Assembly: GCA_017554455.1 (NCBI GenBank)
Contig: JAFZIH010000155.1
Coordinates: forward strand, 1-32,642
Length of the DNA stretch: 32,642 nt
Source of the DNA: Clostridia bacterium
Lineage (GTDB): Bacteria; Bacillota; Clostridia; Christensenellales; CAG-138
Direction of reading: 5' to 3'
The notes beneath the pieces were generated by a model. It was not told the origin of the DNA. It searched no databases and saw only the letters and a program-made list of their open reading frames with translations. A program made the translations under genes and the position numbers. Shown here piece after piece: positions 9,165 to 16,383 of the stretch. Within the stretch, counting starts at the first letter, position 1. Each line of letters opens with the position of its first letter.

Positions 9165-9196
9165 AACGAACCCATCGCTTTGACGGGTTCGTTTTT
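9165..9196 (+). terminator. Intrinsic terminator after rpmF
   Basis: Perfect 9-bp stem AACGAACCC (9165-9173) with GGGTTCGTT (9185-9193), an 11-base loop and a T tract at 9192-9196. It ends the DUF177-rpmF transcript. Another small imperfect hairpin (about 9134-9151) lies upstream. The NUDIX start is only 20 bases beyond, so any transcript of that gene from rpmF depends on read-through. Confidence 0.85.
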
Positions 9197-9215
9197 CATC
9201 GGAAAGGAGCGTTCT

Positions 9216-9704
9216 ATGGAAACCACTTTCGGACCCGACATGTGCGTTCCCTGCGGGGACGGACTTGTGAACATCCGCGTCGGCGCGATCATCATTCGTG
9301 ACGGCAAAGCGCTGATGGTAAAGAGCGTATTCGGCGATTATTGTTATTCCGTCGGCGGACGGATCAAGTTCGGCGAAACGGCAGAACAAGCCGTCGTGCG
9401 CGAGGTCTTTGAGGAGACGGGCTGTACGCTTTCGGTCGACCGCCTCGGCTATGTCAGCGAGGTATATTTCATCAACGACAACCCGAAAGCATTCGGCAAG
9501 CCGGTCTATGAGCTTGCGCTCTATTTCTATATGCGCGTGCCGGAGGACTTTGAGCTCGCATCTGATCACATCGGCGACGGCGTCGAGCGCTTCCAATGGG
9601 TCGCGGCGAACGATCCGATCACGCTTTATCCGGCTTTCATCCGCGAAGCGATCAAGGATCCAAAGCCCTATGTAATTTTCGACACCCGCGACGACCGGCG
9701 CTGA
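9216..9704 (+). CDS. NUDIX hydrolase
   Basis: Predicted pyrophosphohydrolase of 162 residues with a complete Nudix box at 48-70: G48, E54, then REVFEETGC (62-70), which supplies the metal-binding glutamates. The substrate cannot be read from sequence; the flanking C-terminal region (ELALYFYMRVPEDFELASD, then ERFQWVA) is the common fold of small housekeeping or ADP-ribose/nucleotide Nudix proteins. The start at 9216 follows AAAGGAG at 9203-9209; an upstream in-frame extension would reach back into rpmF and through the terminator and is unlikely. No clear promoter of its own is visible. It faces the padR gene tail to tail. Confidence 0.9.
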   Translation: METTFGPDMCVPCGDGLVNIRVGAIIIRDGKALMVKSVFGDYCYSVGGRIKFGETAEQAVVREVFEETGCTLSVDRLGYVSEVYFINDNPKAFGKPVYELALYFYMRVPEDFELASDHIGDGVERFQWVAANDPITLYPAFIREAIKDPKPYVIFDTRDDRR

Positions 9705-9719
9705 CATATTCCAAAAACG

Positions 9720-9739
9720 AAAAAAGCCGGGGATCCGGC
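9720..9739 (-). terminator. Terminator for padR
   Basis: On the reverse strand the sequence reads GCCGG-ATCC-CCGGC followed by six T, a short but canonical intrinsic terminator placed 9 bases after the padR stop. The same stem could weakly stop the NUDIX transcript, but there is no T tract on that strand. Confidence 0.75.
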
Positions 9740-9748
9740 GTAAATCCA

Positions 9749-10105
9749 TTATTTCATCAATGCCTCGAAGGTCTTTGAGATCTCGAGGTATTCTTTTTCC
9801 GTCTTTTCAAGGTATTCCCGTCCCGCGTCCGTGATCGAATAGTAGCTTCTGGCGCGGCCCTCGGCGACCTCAGTCGCGGAAATCTCGATATAGCCCTGCT
9901 CCTCGAGACGGTAGAGGACGGGGTAGAGGATGGAGATCATATACTTGCCGTCGCTGCGGGTCTTGAGCTCTGCCGAGATCTCATAGCCGTACATCGGTTT
10001 TTCGGACAGAAAATGCAGCACGACAAGCGGGCTCGTGGCTCGCTTGAAATACGATATGAACGAATGACCGGTATCGGGCAAGGTTATCTTTCGCCTCCGA
10101 CCCAT
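9749..10105 (-). CDS. PadR-family transcriptional regulator
   Basis: Winged-helix regulator of 118 residues from the preferred ATG at 10105. The core YFKRATSPLVVLHFLSEKPM, then YGYEISAEL and SILYPVLYRLEEQGYI, is diagnostic for PadR, with the wing segment EGRARSYYSITDAGREYL and a C-terminal dimerisation helix. A longer reading from a TTG at 10159 is possible but has no ribosome site, whereas CGGAG lies 8 bases before the ATG. It is divergent from a two-permease ABC operon, the classic arrangement in which a small PadR repressor controls an efflux system and itself. The inducer is unknown. Confidence 0.93.
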   Translation of the reverse strand: MGRRRKITLPDTGHSFISYFKRATSPLVVLHFLSEKPMYGYEISAELKTRSDGKYMISILYPVLYRLEEQGYIEISATEVAEGRARSYYSITDAGREYLEKTEKEYLEISKTFEALMK

Positions 10106-10158
10106 AGTATACTCCGAAATCCGCCCCGTTGGCAACCATTTCTTTTCAGCTCGCACCA

Positions 10159-10187
10159 ATCATATCACGATATATGTAAATAATCAA
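10159..10187 (-). promoter_or_regulatory. padR promoter
   Basis: On the reverse strand: TTGATT (10187-10182), a 17-base spacer, and TATGAT (10164-10159). This is a good housekeeping promoter pointing into padR, with a leader of about 45 bases. Its spacer and -35 box overlap the AT-rich inverted repeat. Confidence 0.7.
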
Positions 10188-10193
10188 TATATA
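10170..10193. promoter_or_regulatory. Candidate PadR operator (AT-rich inverted repeat)
   Basis: ATATAT (10170-10175) and ATATATA (10187-10193) are arms of an inverted repeat around an 11-base centre. It covers the padR -35 box and ends 4 bases before the -35 of the divergent ABC promoter. Location is the main argument. A second short palindrome AGTATACT (10106-10113) sits between the padR ribosome site and start codon and is another possible half of the regulatory region. Confidence 0.45.
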
Positions 10194-10196
10194 GCA

Positions 10197-10225
10197 TTGA
10201 CAACTATAAGACGATGTGCAATAAT
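10197..10225 (+). promoter_or_regulatory. Promoter of the ABC transporter operon
   Basis: Consensus TTGACA at 10197-10202, a 17-base spacer and AATAAT at 10220-10225 (5 of 6 matches). It is followed by a ribosome site, AGGGAGG, before the ATG at 10252. It is back to back with the padR promoter, so one repressor site between them could control both. Confidence 0.75.
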
Positions 10226-10251
10226 AGGGGGCAGAAGGGAGGCGTTTTGGC

Positions 10252-12375
10252 ATGACTGTCTGGAAACGGCTGTTCAGGAAGCCCTTTACTACGCTTTTAT
10301 GGCTTGTGTTCGTCGCGCTGATGACGGGATTTTTATCGGCTGCGGCTGCGCTGTGGTATTCTACGGATCGGCTTTCCGATGCGTTGGACAAAAGCCATAC
10401 GGCAATCGCAGTGCGGTCCGATCCCGGTATGGCCCGCATCGGCGGAAACGGCAGGCGCGTGACGTTTTCGTATGAAACGCGTTCGTTTACGCAGGAGGAT
10501 GTACAGGCGATCGAGGCGATGCCGGGCGTCAGGGCGGTGCGCAGTCATACGGTCACGGGATGCAGCTCGCCTACGTTTCATCCGTTCATCGACGTCCGAC
10601 GTGAGCTGAGCTGGCGCGCAAAAGGGAACTATCAGTCCTATTACAATGCGGTCTTCGCGGGGAAACTGGTAGCGAAGGACAGCGAATTGGGACGTCATTC
10701 CTACTCCGGCATCAACGATCCGAACAACTGTCTCTTTTTGCTGTTCGAGCTGGAGGACGTGCTGCTGTTAAACGACGAGTATGCGGAACCGCTCGAAACC
10801 ATGCGAAGCGAGGGCGGGTTTTCCTATGTGGTCGATCTTTCCGAGGATCCGGACGCGGCTTCCTACTTTGTCGAGGGCGAGCGCTACGTTGTGTCAGGCA
10901 TATTTGACCCGTGGCTGTCCGACTACGGTTGGAATATCTCGATCCGTTCCGATGTGAGATCATGGGCAGGACCGGTGTATTTCACGATGCATGGCGGCAA
11001 ACCGGTGTATCGCGACGGGTATCTAGAGGATGTTTCCGAGCGGATTCAAGAGCAATTCGCGCAGGTTTCGTATGTCGATCTGTTTCAGAACGACATGCCG
11101 GAGCCGGTAAAAGTGTATGACGAGAACGCGCCTCTGTACCCGGCGGCGGAACGGTATGACGGGGATCTCGACGCATTCTTTACGGAGACGCCGCATGCGC
11201 TCTGGCGTACGTATCGCGACGCCTGGCAGAAGCAGAATCACGCGATGGCCGCGATCGGCACGGACCGGCTCGAAACGGTCTTTTCTTTCCTGACGGGCGA
11301 CGCGACGATCATCGACGGACGGAGCTTTACCGAGGAGGAATACAGAACCGGCGCAAAGGTGATGGTCATCTCGGAGATCACGGCGAAGCTCTCGAACCTC
11401 AAGGTCGGCGATACGGTCCCGCTTTCGCAGTTTCCGTTCGAGGGCGACGATCTCGATCGCCTCTTAAACAGCACATACCAGAACAATCCCACCGTACAAA
11501 ACTTCCGTATCGATCGTGATTACGGGAAAGACGAGCCCTTTACCGTCGTCGGCGTCTATCACATGCCGGCGGCATGGACGGAGGGGACCTATTCGTTTAC
11601 GACGAACACGGTCTTTATCCCGCGCAGCGCGCAGATCGAGGGCGCCTATCCCGAAATCGAGCCCTATCGGGAACCGACGGTGATCCACTCTGACGGCGAG
11701 ACGTTCACGATGCCGGACGACAGTACTGCAGTCATTTCGGGCGGCGATATGATCTGCGACGACAACAAGGATGTTTACGGATTGTACGTTTCCGTGGAGC
11801 TTTTAAACGGCTATGTCGAGGAATTCCAGCTTGCTTTGGAAAACTCGCCCTATGCGGGTCAGTTCTATGTATTTGATCAGGGCTTTGAGACGGTACAGCG
11901 AAATCTCATCGACCTCATGACTTCGACGGAGCGGCTTCTATGGATCGCTGCCGGCGGATGGGTGCTGCTGCTTCTGCTGTACCTGCTGATGTATCAGTCT
12001 GCGCAGAAAAAGAACGTCGGCGTGATGCGATCGCTCGGCGCGGAGCCGAACGCGTCGACCCGGTATCTCTTTTTCAGCGGGATGCTGACTGCGGCGATCG
12101 GTATTGCGATCGGCACGATCCTGAGCCGCATCGCGCTCGGCGTCGTTCAGAAAAACGTGCTTTCCGAGATGCTCGGGGCGATCGACCGCACGGCGTACGG
12201 CGGCGTGCTCGTGATCTCGGAGGAGGCGTTGGGCGAAATGGTACAAAGCAGTACGCCGGGGGTTCGTACCTTGCTGCTGTTTGCGCTTGCGCAGTTCGGC
12301 ATTATGGGACTTGCTGTCTGGATCCACGCGGCGATCGTTTCGCACATGCCGCCGCGGACGCTTTCGGAGGGATGA
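10252..12375 (+). CDS. FtsX/MacB-type ABC transporter permease (large)
   Basis: Predicted membrane subunit of a type VII ABC system, 707 residues. One N-terminal transmembrane helix (about 15-36) is followed by a very large extracytoplasmic domain (about 37-560). Three C-terminal helices follow (about 562-583, 605-627 and 673-697), with the FtsX-like loop KKNVGVMRSLGAEPNAS between the first two. This 1+3 topology is that of MacB/LolC/FtsX permeases, which move lipids, peptides or drugs from the outer face by mechanical coupling. The ribosome site AGGGAGG and the dedicated promoter are immediately upstream. It is followed after 3 bases by a second, smaller permease and then the ATPase. The substrate is not predictable. 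Confidence 0.88.
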   Translation: MTVWKRLFRKPFTTLLWLVFVALMTGFLSAAAALWYSTDRLSDALDKSHTAIAVRSDPGMARIGGNGRRVTFSYETRSFTQEDVQAIEAMPGVRAVRSHTVTGCSSPTFHPFIDVRRELSWRAKGNYQSYYNAVFAGKLVAKDSELGRHSYSGINDPNNCLFLLFELEDVLLLNDEYAEPLETMRSEGGFSYVVDLSEDPDAASYFVEGERYVVSGIFDPWLSDYGWNISIRSDVRSWAGPVYFTMHGGKPVYRDGYLEDVSERIQEQFAQVSYVDLFQNDMPEPVKVYDENAPLYPAAERYDGDLDAFFTETPHALWRTYRDAWQKQNHAMAAIGTDRLETVFSFLTGDATIIDGRSFTEEEYRTGAKVMVISEITAKLSNLKVGDTVPLSQFPFEGDDLDRLLNSTYQNNPTVQNFRIDRDYGKDEPFTVVGVYHMPAAWTEGTYSFTTNTVFIPRSAQIEGAYPEIEPYREPTVIHSDGETFTMPDDSTAVISGGDMICDDNKDVYGLYVSVELLNGYVEEFQLALENSPYAGQFYVFDQGFETVQRNLIDLMTSTERLLWIAAGGWVLLLLLYLLMYQSAQKKNVGVMRSLGAEPNASTRYLFFSGMLTAAIGIAIGTILSRIALGVVQKNVLSEMLGAIDRTAYGGVLVISEEALGEMVQSSTPGVRTLLLFALAQFGIMGLAVWIHAAIVSHMPPRTLSEG

Positions 12376-12378
12376 ACA

Positions 12379-13500
12379 ATGGACGGAATGATCTTAAAAC
12401 GCATGCTGCGCAGACCGTGGCTGCTGCTTGTGAGCTTTCTTGTCAGCGGCGCGCTGTGCCTGCTGCTGTGCCTGCTTATCGGGTATCGGGATCGGCAGGC
12501 GGAGCATCTTGAGAACGTCAGAAACAGCTACGAGATCCGTGCGGTCGTTACCGATCTCAGAGGAACGAAGTCCGATAAGCTGTTTTTAAGCCGTCGGTAT
12601 ACGGACTTTTTACGGGATGAGGAAAACGGGCTCGGCGCGTATATCAAGGACCTTTGCCTGACAAAATCGTTCCCTGCATCCTCTCCGATCGGCAACGGCA
12701 AGGCGACGGGCGTGACCGGCGAACGCTGCGCCGAGGCGATGGACACAAAGATGGGCGGCGCGTGGTTTTCGGAGGTCGAGAACTTCTTCGAAAGCGAGGA
12801 GCGCATCTGTCTTGTTCCGGCGTCCGTCTATGACGACTATGCGGGGCAGACGCTGATCTTCAACCTCACGGACGAATACGCGTTGGAAGGCGGAAGCAGC
12901 GATTATCCGCTGCGGGTCGTCGGATGGTACAAGGGCGACGGCATCAACATCTATATCCCGTTTCCCACCTCGCAGACAATTGCCGGGCATCTTGCGGAAG
13001 CGCCGAGCGTCGACACGGCAAGCTTCATCGTGAAGGACAACGCGAGAGTCGATGAAATGCTTGAGATCGCGTACAAAAAGTTCCGCAGGGTCGATCCGAG
13101 CTCGATGGAAACAGACTTTGCGCTGACCGTTTACGACAAGCAGTACAAGGCGACGATCGCTTCCATGGAACAGAACCTTCGGCGGACCTCGTTGCTGCTG
13201 CCGCTGATCGCCCTTTTGGGCCTCGGCGCAGGGTTCCTTCTGGGACTGTTGGGTACGCGCGGCGAGGTGCGCACCTATGCGCTGATGCGCACGCTCGGCA
13301 TGAACGGCTTCGGATTATTTTGCTCGGTGATGATCGAACAGCTTCTTGCGCCGCTGCTTGCGGCAGCGGTCGTCGGGCTTGTTTTCAAGCGTCCCGCGCC
13401 GACTCTGATCTTCTTCGGCTGTCACCTTGTCGGATGCGCGCTCGCGGTGCTGCGTCCCGTATCCGTATCACCCACGCGCCTGCTGCGCGATCAGGAATGA
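12379..13500 (+). CDS. FtsX-type ABC transporter permease (small)
   Basis: A 373-residue partner permease with the same 1+3 layout: helices at about 14-37, 271-291, 312-335 and 341-358. The cytoplasmic motif EVRTYALMRTLGMNGFGLF corresponds to the MRSLG loop of the first permease. Its outer domain (about 40-265) is roughly half the size of the partner's, so the two likely form an asymmetric heterodimer. The ATG at 12379 follows GGAGGG at 12366-12371; a second ATG at 12388 is a less likely start. Sequence similarity to the first permease is low outside the membrane loops. Confidence 0.85.
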   Translation: MDGMILKRMLRRPWLLLVSFLVSGALCLLLCLLIGYRDRQAEHLENVRNSYEIRAVVTDLRGTKSDKLFLSRRYTDFLRDEENGLGAYIKDLCLTKSFPASSPIGNGKATGVTGERCAEAMDTKMGGAWFSEVENFFESEERICLVPASVYDDYAGQTLIFNLTDEYALEGGSSDYPLRVVGWYKGDGINIYIPFPTSQTIAGHLAEAPSVDTASFIVKDNARVDEMLEIAYKKFRRVDPSSMETDFALTVYDKQYKATIASMEQNLRRTSLLLPLIALLGLGAGFLLGLLGTRGEVRTYALMRTLGMNGFGLFCSVMIEQLLAPLLAAAVVGLVFKRPAPTLIFFGCHLVGCALAVLRPVSVSPTRLLRDQE

Positions 13501-13522
13501 ATCAAAGAAAGGCGGTATCGTT

Positions 13523-14194
13523 ATGGAATTTCTGAAAGCGGAAAACCTCACATTCTCCTACCGGAATCAATATCAGACCGTTCATGCGGTCAGGCAGGTC
13601 AACTGCGCGTTTGAACGGGGCAAAGCTTACGCCGTCGTCGGAAAGAGCGGCAGCGGCAAGACGACGCTCCTTTCGCTGTTTGCGGGACTGGAGCTTCCGA
13701 ACAGCGGCGCGGTCATATTTCAGAATACGCCGACGAATAAAATGGATCGGGATCGTTACCGGCGCGATCACGCGGCGGTGATCTATCAAAGCTATAATCT
13801 GTTCCCGCTGCTGACCGCGATGGAGAATGTGCTGTATTCGATGAAGCTCAAGGGCATTCGCGGAAAAGCGGCGCGGGAACGCGCCGAAAAGGAGCTTGAC
13901 GCGGTCGGGATCACGCCGGAGCAGTATAGGCGGTTTCCTGCGCAGATGTCCGGCGGGGAGCAGCAGCGCGTGGCGATCGCGCGGGCGCTTGCGGCGGGGA
14001 ACGAGCTGATCCTTGCCGACGAGCCGACGGGGAATCTCGACATCACCAACGGCGATCAGGTCGTTTCGATCCTGCTCCGGCTTGCGCACGAGGAAAACCG
14101 ATGCGTCATCATCGTCACGCACGATCTTGAGATCGCCGCTGAAACGGACGAGATCCTGATGATGAAGGACGGCGTTCTGGAACGGGAACAGTAA
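13523..14194 (+). CDS. ABC transporter ATP-binding protein (MacB/LolD-like)
   Basis: ATPase subunit of 223 residues for the two preceding permeases. Walker [10 protein letters not shown] (40-48), Q-loop Q89 in IYQSYNLFP, signature MSGGEQQR (142-149), Walker [13 protein letters not shown] (162-173) and H-loop VTHD (198-201) are all intact. The DEPTGNLD form and short length are typical of the MacB/LolD/FtsE class, matching the permease type. I chose the ATG at 13523 behind AAAGGCGG; upstream in-frame codons belong to the permease gene end. It closes the operon and is followed by a strong terminator. Confidence 0.96.
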   Translation: MEFLKAENLTFSYRNQYQTVHAVRQVNCAFERGKAYAVVGKSGSGKTTLLSLFAGLELPNSGAVIFQNTPTNKMDRDRYRRDHAAVIYQSYNLFPLLTAMENVLYSMKLKGIRGKAARERAEKELDAVGITPEQYRRFPAQMSGGEQQRVAIARALAAGNELILADEPTGNLDITNGDQVVSILLRLAHEENRCVIIVTHDLEIAAETDEILMMKDGVLEREQ

Positions 14195-14205
14195 GGATTG
14201 AATCG

Positions 14206-14236
14206 AACGGAAATGCGGAAAGCGTTTCCGTTTTTT
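14206..14236 (+). terminator. Terminator of the ABC operon
   Basis: An 11-bp stem AACGGAAATGC (14206-14216) with GCGTTTCCGTT (14222-14232, one G-U pair), loop GGAAA and a T6 tract at 14231-14236. It separates the accessory ABC operon from the core plsX unit. Confidence 0.9.
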
Positions 14237-14237
14237 C

Positions 14238-14266
14238 TTGCATCTTGTCGTACATTGGGGTATAAT
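14238..14266 (+). promoter_or_regulatory. plsX promoter
   Basis: Perfect -10 TATAAT at 14261-14266 with a weaker -35 TTGCAT at 14238-14243, spacer 17. It starts right at the end of the preceding terminator and gives a leader of about 45 bases before plsX. Confidence 0.7.
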
Positions 14267-14316
14267 AACGCAGATAAAGCGGTCCGAGGGATCGCAGAGT
14301 ATGAGCGAGGGGTTTT

Positions 14317-15333
14317 ATGAAGCTTGCAGTTGACGTAATGGGCGGCGACAACGCGCCCGTATCGGTGCTGGACGGCGTTCTGGCATTTTTGAAGGAGCCG
14401 GAAGCGGAGGGCGTGAACCTGAAGCTGTTCGGCAATGAGGACGTTCTCGTGGCATTTTCGGCGGCGCATCCGGAAATCAAAGACCGGATCGAGACCGTTT
14501 TCACGACTGAGACGATCGGCATGGGCGAGCATCCGACCGAGGCGATCCGCAAAAAGAAGGATTCGAGCTTGGTGAAAGCGCTCGAGGCCGTGCGCGACAA
14601 GGAAGCGGACTGCTTCTTTTCCGCGGGCTCTACCGGCGCGGTGCTGACCGGCGCGACGCTGATTGTGCGGCGGCACAAGGGCATCAAGCGTCCGGCACTT
14701 GCCACGCTGATTCCGACGACGGCGGGCACGGTGACCGAGATCCTTGACTGCGGCGCAAACACAGACTGTAAGCCCGGATATCTGGTGCAGTTTGCGCTGA
14801 TGGGCGCGGCGTACCTCGAGGCGGTCGAGGGCGTCAAAAATCCGCGCGTGGGACTTCTCTCAAACGGCACCGAGGAGGAGAAGGGCAACACGCTCACGAA
14901 GGAAGCGCATCAGCGGCTGAAGACGGTCGAAGGGCTGAACTTCATCGGCAACGTCGAGGCGCGCGATCTTACAAGCGGCGCGGTCGACGTGCTCGTCTGC
15001 GACGGGTTTGACGGCAACGTGATGCTGAAAACGACCGAGGGCGTGGCAAAGTGGATCAGCACCATGCTCAAAAGGACGCTGATGGAATCGACGCGCGGCA
15101 AGCTTGCGGGGCTGATCGGCAAGAAATCGTTTGCGCAGCTCAAAAAGAAGCTCGACTACACCGAATACGGCGGCGCGCCTCTCTTGGGCATCAACGGCGG
15201 GATCATCAAGGGACACGGAAGCTCCGACGCAAAATCCGTCAAGGTCTGCCTGCTGCAGGCGACGCGGCTTGTGCGCGGGGGCGTGACGGAAAAGATCGGC
15301 AAGTTCGCGGAGACGCTGAACATTGAGGATTGA
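14317..15333 (+). CDS. plsX: Phosphate acyltransferase PlsX
   Basis: Converts acyl-ACP and phosphate to acyl-phosphate, the acyl donor for PlsY in Gram-positive phospholipid synthesis; a peripheral membrane enzyme. The start MKLAVDVMGGDNAP, FFSAGSTGAVLTGATL, GLLSNGTEEEKGN, DVLVCDGFDGNVMLKTTEG and the C-terminal YGGAPLLGINGGIIKGHGSS are all family signatures. The 338-residue length is normal. GAGGGG lies before the ATG. The stop codon overlaps the acpP promoter. No fapR regulator or fab genes adjoin it, unlike Bacillus. Confidence 0.97.
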   Translation: MKLAVDVMGGDNAPVSVLDGVLAFLKEPEAEGVNLKLFGNEDVLVAFSAAHPEIKDRIETVFTTETIGMGEHPTEAIRKKKDSSLVKALEAVRDKEADCFFSAGSTGAVLTGATLIVRRHKGIKRPALATLIPTTAGTVTEILDCGANTDCKPGYLVQFALMGAAYLEAVEGVKNPRVGLLSNGTEEEKGNTLTKEAHQRLKTVEGLNFIGNVEARDLTSGAVDVLVCDGFDGNVMLKTTEGVAKWISTMLKRTLMESTRGKLAGLIGKKSFAQLKKKLDYTEYGGAPLLGINGGIIKGHGSSDAKSVKVCLLQATRLVRGGVTEKIGKFAETLNIED

Positions 15334-15359
15334 CAAACGCAGGCAATTTGCGGTAAAAT
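15330..15359 (+). promoter_or_regulatory. acpP promoter
   Basis: Consensus TTGACA (15330-15335), 18-base spacer, TAAAAT (15354-15359). The -35 overlaps the plsX stop codon. It gives acpP its own strong transcription independent of plsX. Confidence 0.85.
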
Positions 15360-15375
15360 AACCAAGTGATCGAAT

Positions 15376-15389
15376 CGTCCTTCGGGACG
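15376..15389 (+). promoter_or_regulatory. UUCG-capped hairpin in the acpP leader
   Basis: CGTCC-TTCG-GGACG forms a 5-bp stem closed by a C(UUCG)G tetraloop, one of the most stable RNA caps known. It should lie about 10 bases from the predicted transcript start and 1 base before the AAGGGAG ribosome site (15391-15397). It could protect the 5' end from decay or keep the ribosome site exposed. Confidence 0.7.
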
Positions 15390-15402
15390 GAAGGGAGTTA
15401 TC

Positions 15403-15624
15403 ATGGAATTCGAAAAAATCTGCGAGATCATCGGCAAACAGCTGGATATTGATCCCAAGAGCATCACGATGGAAAGCCACCTCGTAGAGGATCTGCATGC
15501 GGATTCTCTGGACGTGGTCGAGCTCGTCATGGATCTGGAACAGGAATTCGACACCGAGATCCCCGATGAGGAACTGCCCAAAGTGCAGACCGTCGGCGAT
15601 ATTCTTCGTTATCTGCAGAAATAA
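15403..15624 (+). CDS. acpP: Acyl carrier protein
   Basis: Small acidic carrier (73 residues) that holds growing fatty acyl chains on a 4'-phosphopantetheine arm attached to S35 in the motif [16 protein letters not shown]. Four-helix ACP layout with the acidic recognition helix after the serine. The ribosome site AAGGGAG is well placed. With its own promoter, leader hairpin and terminator, the gene forms a high-output monocistronic unit within the plsX-rnc region, in line with ACP being one of the most abundant proteins. Confidence 0.97.
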   Translation: MEFEKICEIIGKQLDIDPKSITMESHLVEDLHADSLDVVELVMDLEQEFDTEIPDEELPKVQTVGDILRYLQK

Positions 15625-15647
15625 GCGGAAACAGGCAAGTCGAACCG

Positions 15648-15676
15648 AACCCGCACGAAACGTGTGCGGGTTTTTT
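15648..15676 (+). terminator. Terminator after acpP
   Basis: Perfect 9-bp stem AACCCGCAC (15648-15656) with GTGCGGGTT (15664-15672), a 7-base loop and T6 (15671-15676). It isolates acpP from rnc; rnc starts 18 bases later and may rely on read-through. Confidence 0.92.
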
Positions 15677-15693
15677 GGTAAGAAGAATCGCGT

Positions 15694-16383
15694 ATGCTGA
15701 CAAAAGAGCATTTAACCGAATTACAGGACCGCATCGGGTACTCGTTTAATAATCCCGAGTATCTAAAGCGCGCGCTGATGCACTCGTCGTTCGTGCCCGG
15801 AACGGGCGGCGACAACGAGCGCATGGAGTTTTTGGGCGACGCGGTGCTGGAGCTGTGCGTATCCGAGGAGCTTTTCTTCCGCTTCCCATCGATGCAGGAA
15901 GGGCAGCTTACCAAAAGCCGCGCGTCGATCGTATGCGAATCGGCGCTGTTCGAGGCGGCGAAGGGCGTCGGGCTCGGGGAATTCCTGCTTCTGGGCCACG
16001 GCGAGGACGCAAGCGGCGGGCGTGAAAAGCCCTCGATCCTGTCCGACGCGTTCGAGGCGGTAATCGCCGCGATCTATCTCGACGGCGGCTTTACGCCGGC
16101 AAGGAACTTCGTGCATCGGTTCGTACTGCCGTTATTAGACCTTTCCGAAAAGATCTTCGAAAAGGATCACAAGACGCGGCTCCAGGAGCTGATCCACGCG
16201 AAGACGCACGGCAAACAGGTGACCTACCGGCTCGCGGGCGAAACGGGTCCGGATCACGAAAAGACCTTTACGATGCAGGCGCTGCTGGACGGGGAGATCC
16301 TCGGCGAGGGCAGCGGACGTTCAAAACAGAGCGCGGGGCAGGCGGCTGCCGCCGATGCGCTTTCGAGGTTGGAAGCAAAATGA
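15694..16383 (+). CDS. rnc: Ribonuclease III
   Basis: Double-strand-specific endoribonuclease for rRNA precursor processing and mRNA decay. The signature NERMEFLGDAVLEL (41-54) gives E45 and D49, and SDAFEAVIAAIYLDGG supplies D118 and E121, matching the catalytic set. A double-stranded RNA-binding domain fills about 157-229, ending GQAAAADALSRL. The length of 229 is normal. The ribosome site is poor (AAGAAG), suggesting modest expression. The stop codon overlaps the smc start (ATGA). Confidence 0.97.
   Translation: MLTKEHLTELQDRIGYSFNNPEYLKRALMHSSFVPGTGGDNERMEFLGDAVLELCVSEELFFRFPSMQEGQLTKSRASIVCESALFEAAKGVGLGEFLLLGHGEDASGGREKPSILSDAFEAVIAAIYLDGGFTPARNFVHRFVLPLLDLSEKIFEKDHKTRLQELIHAKTHGKQVTYRLAGETGPDHEKTFTMQALLDGEILGEGSGRSKQSAGQAAAADALSRLEAK

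Noticed and set aside
9057..9215. Longer N-terminus for the NUDIX protein
   Set aside because: It would begin inside rpmF and read through the rpmF terminator; the ATG at 9216 has a good ribosome site.
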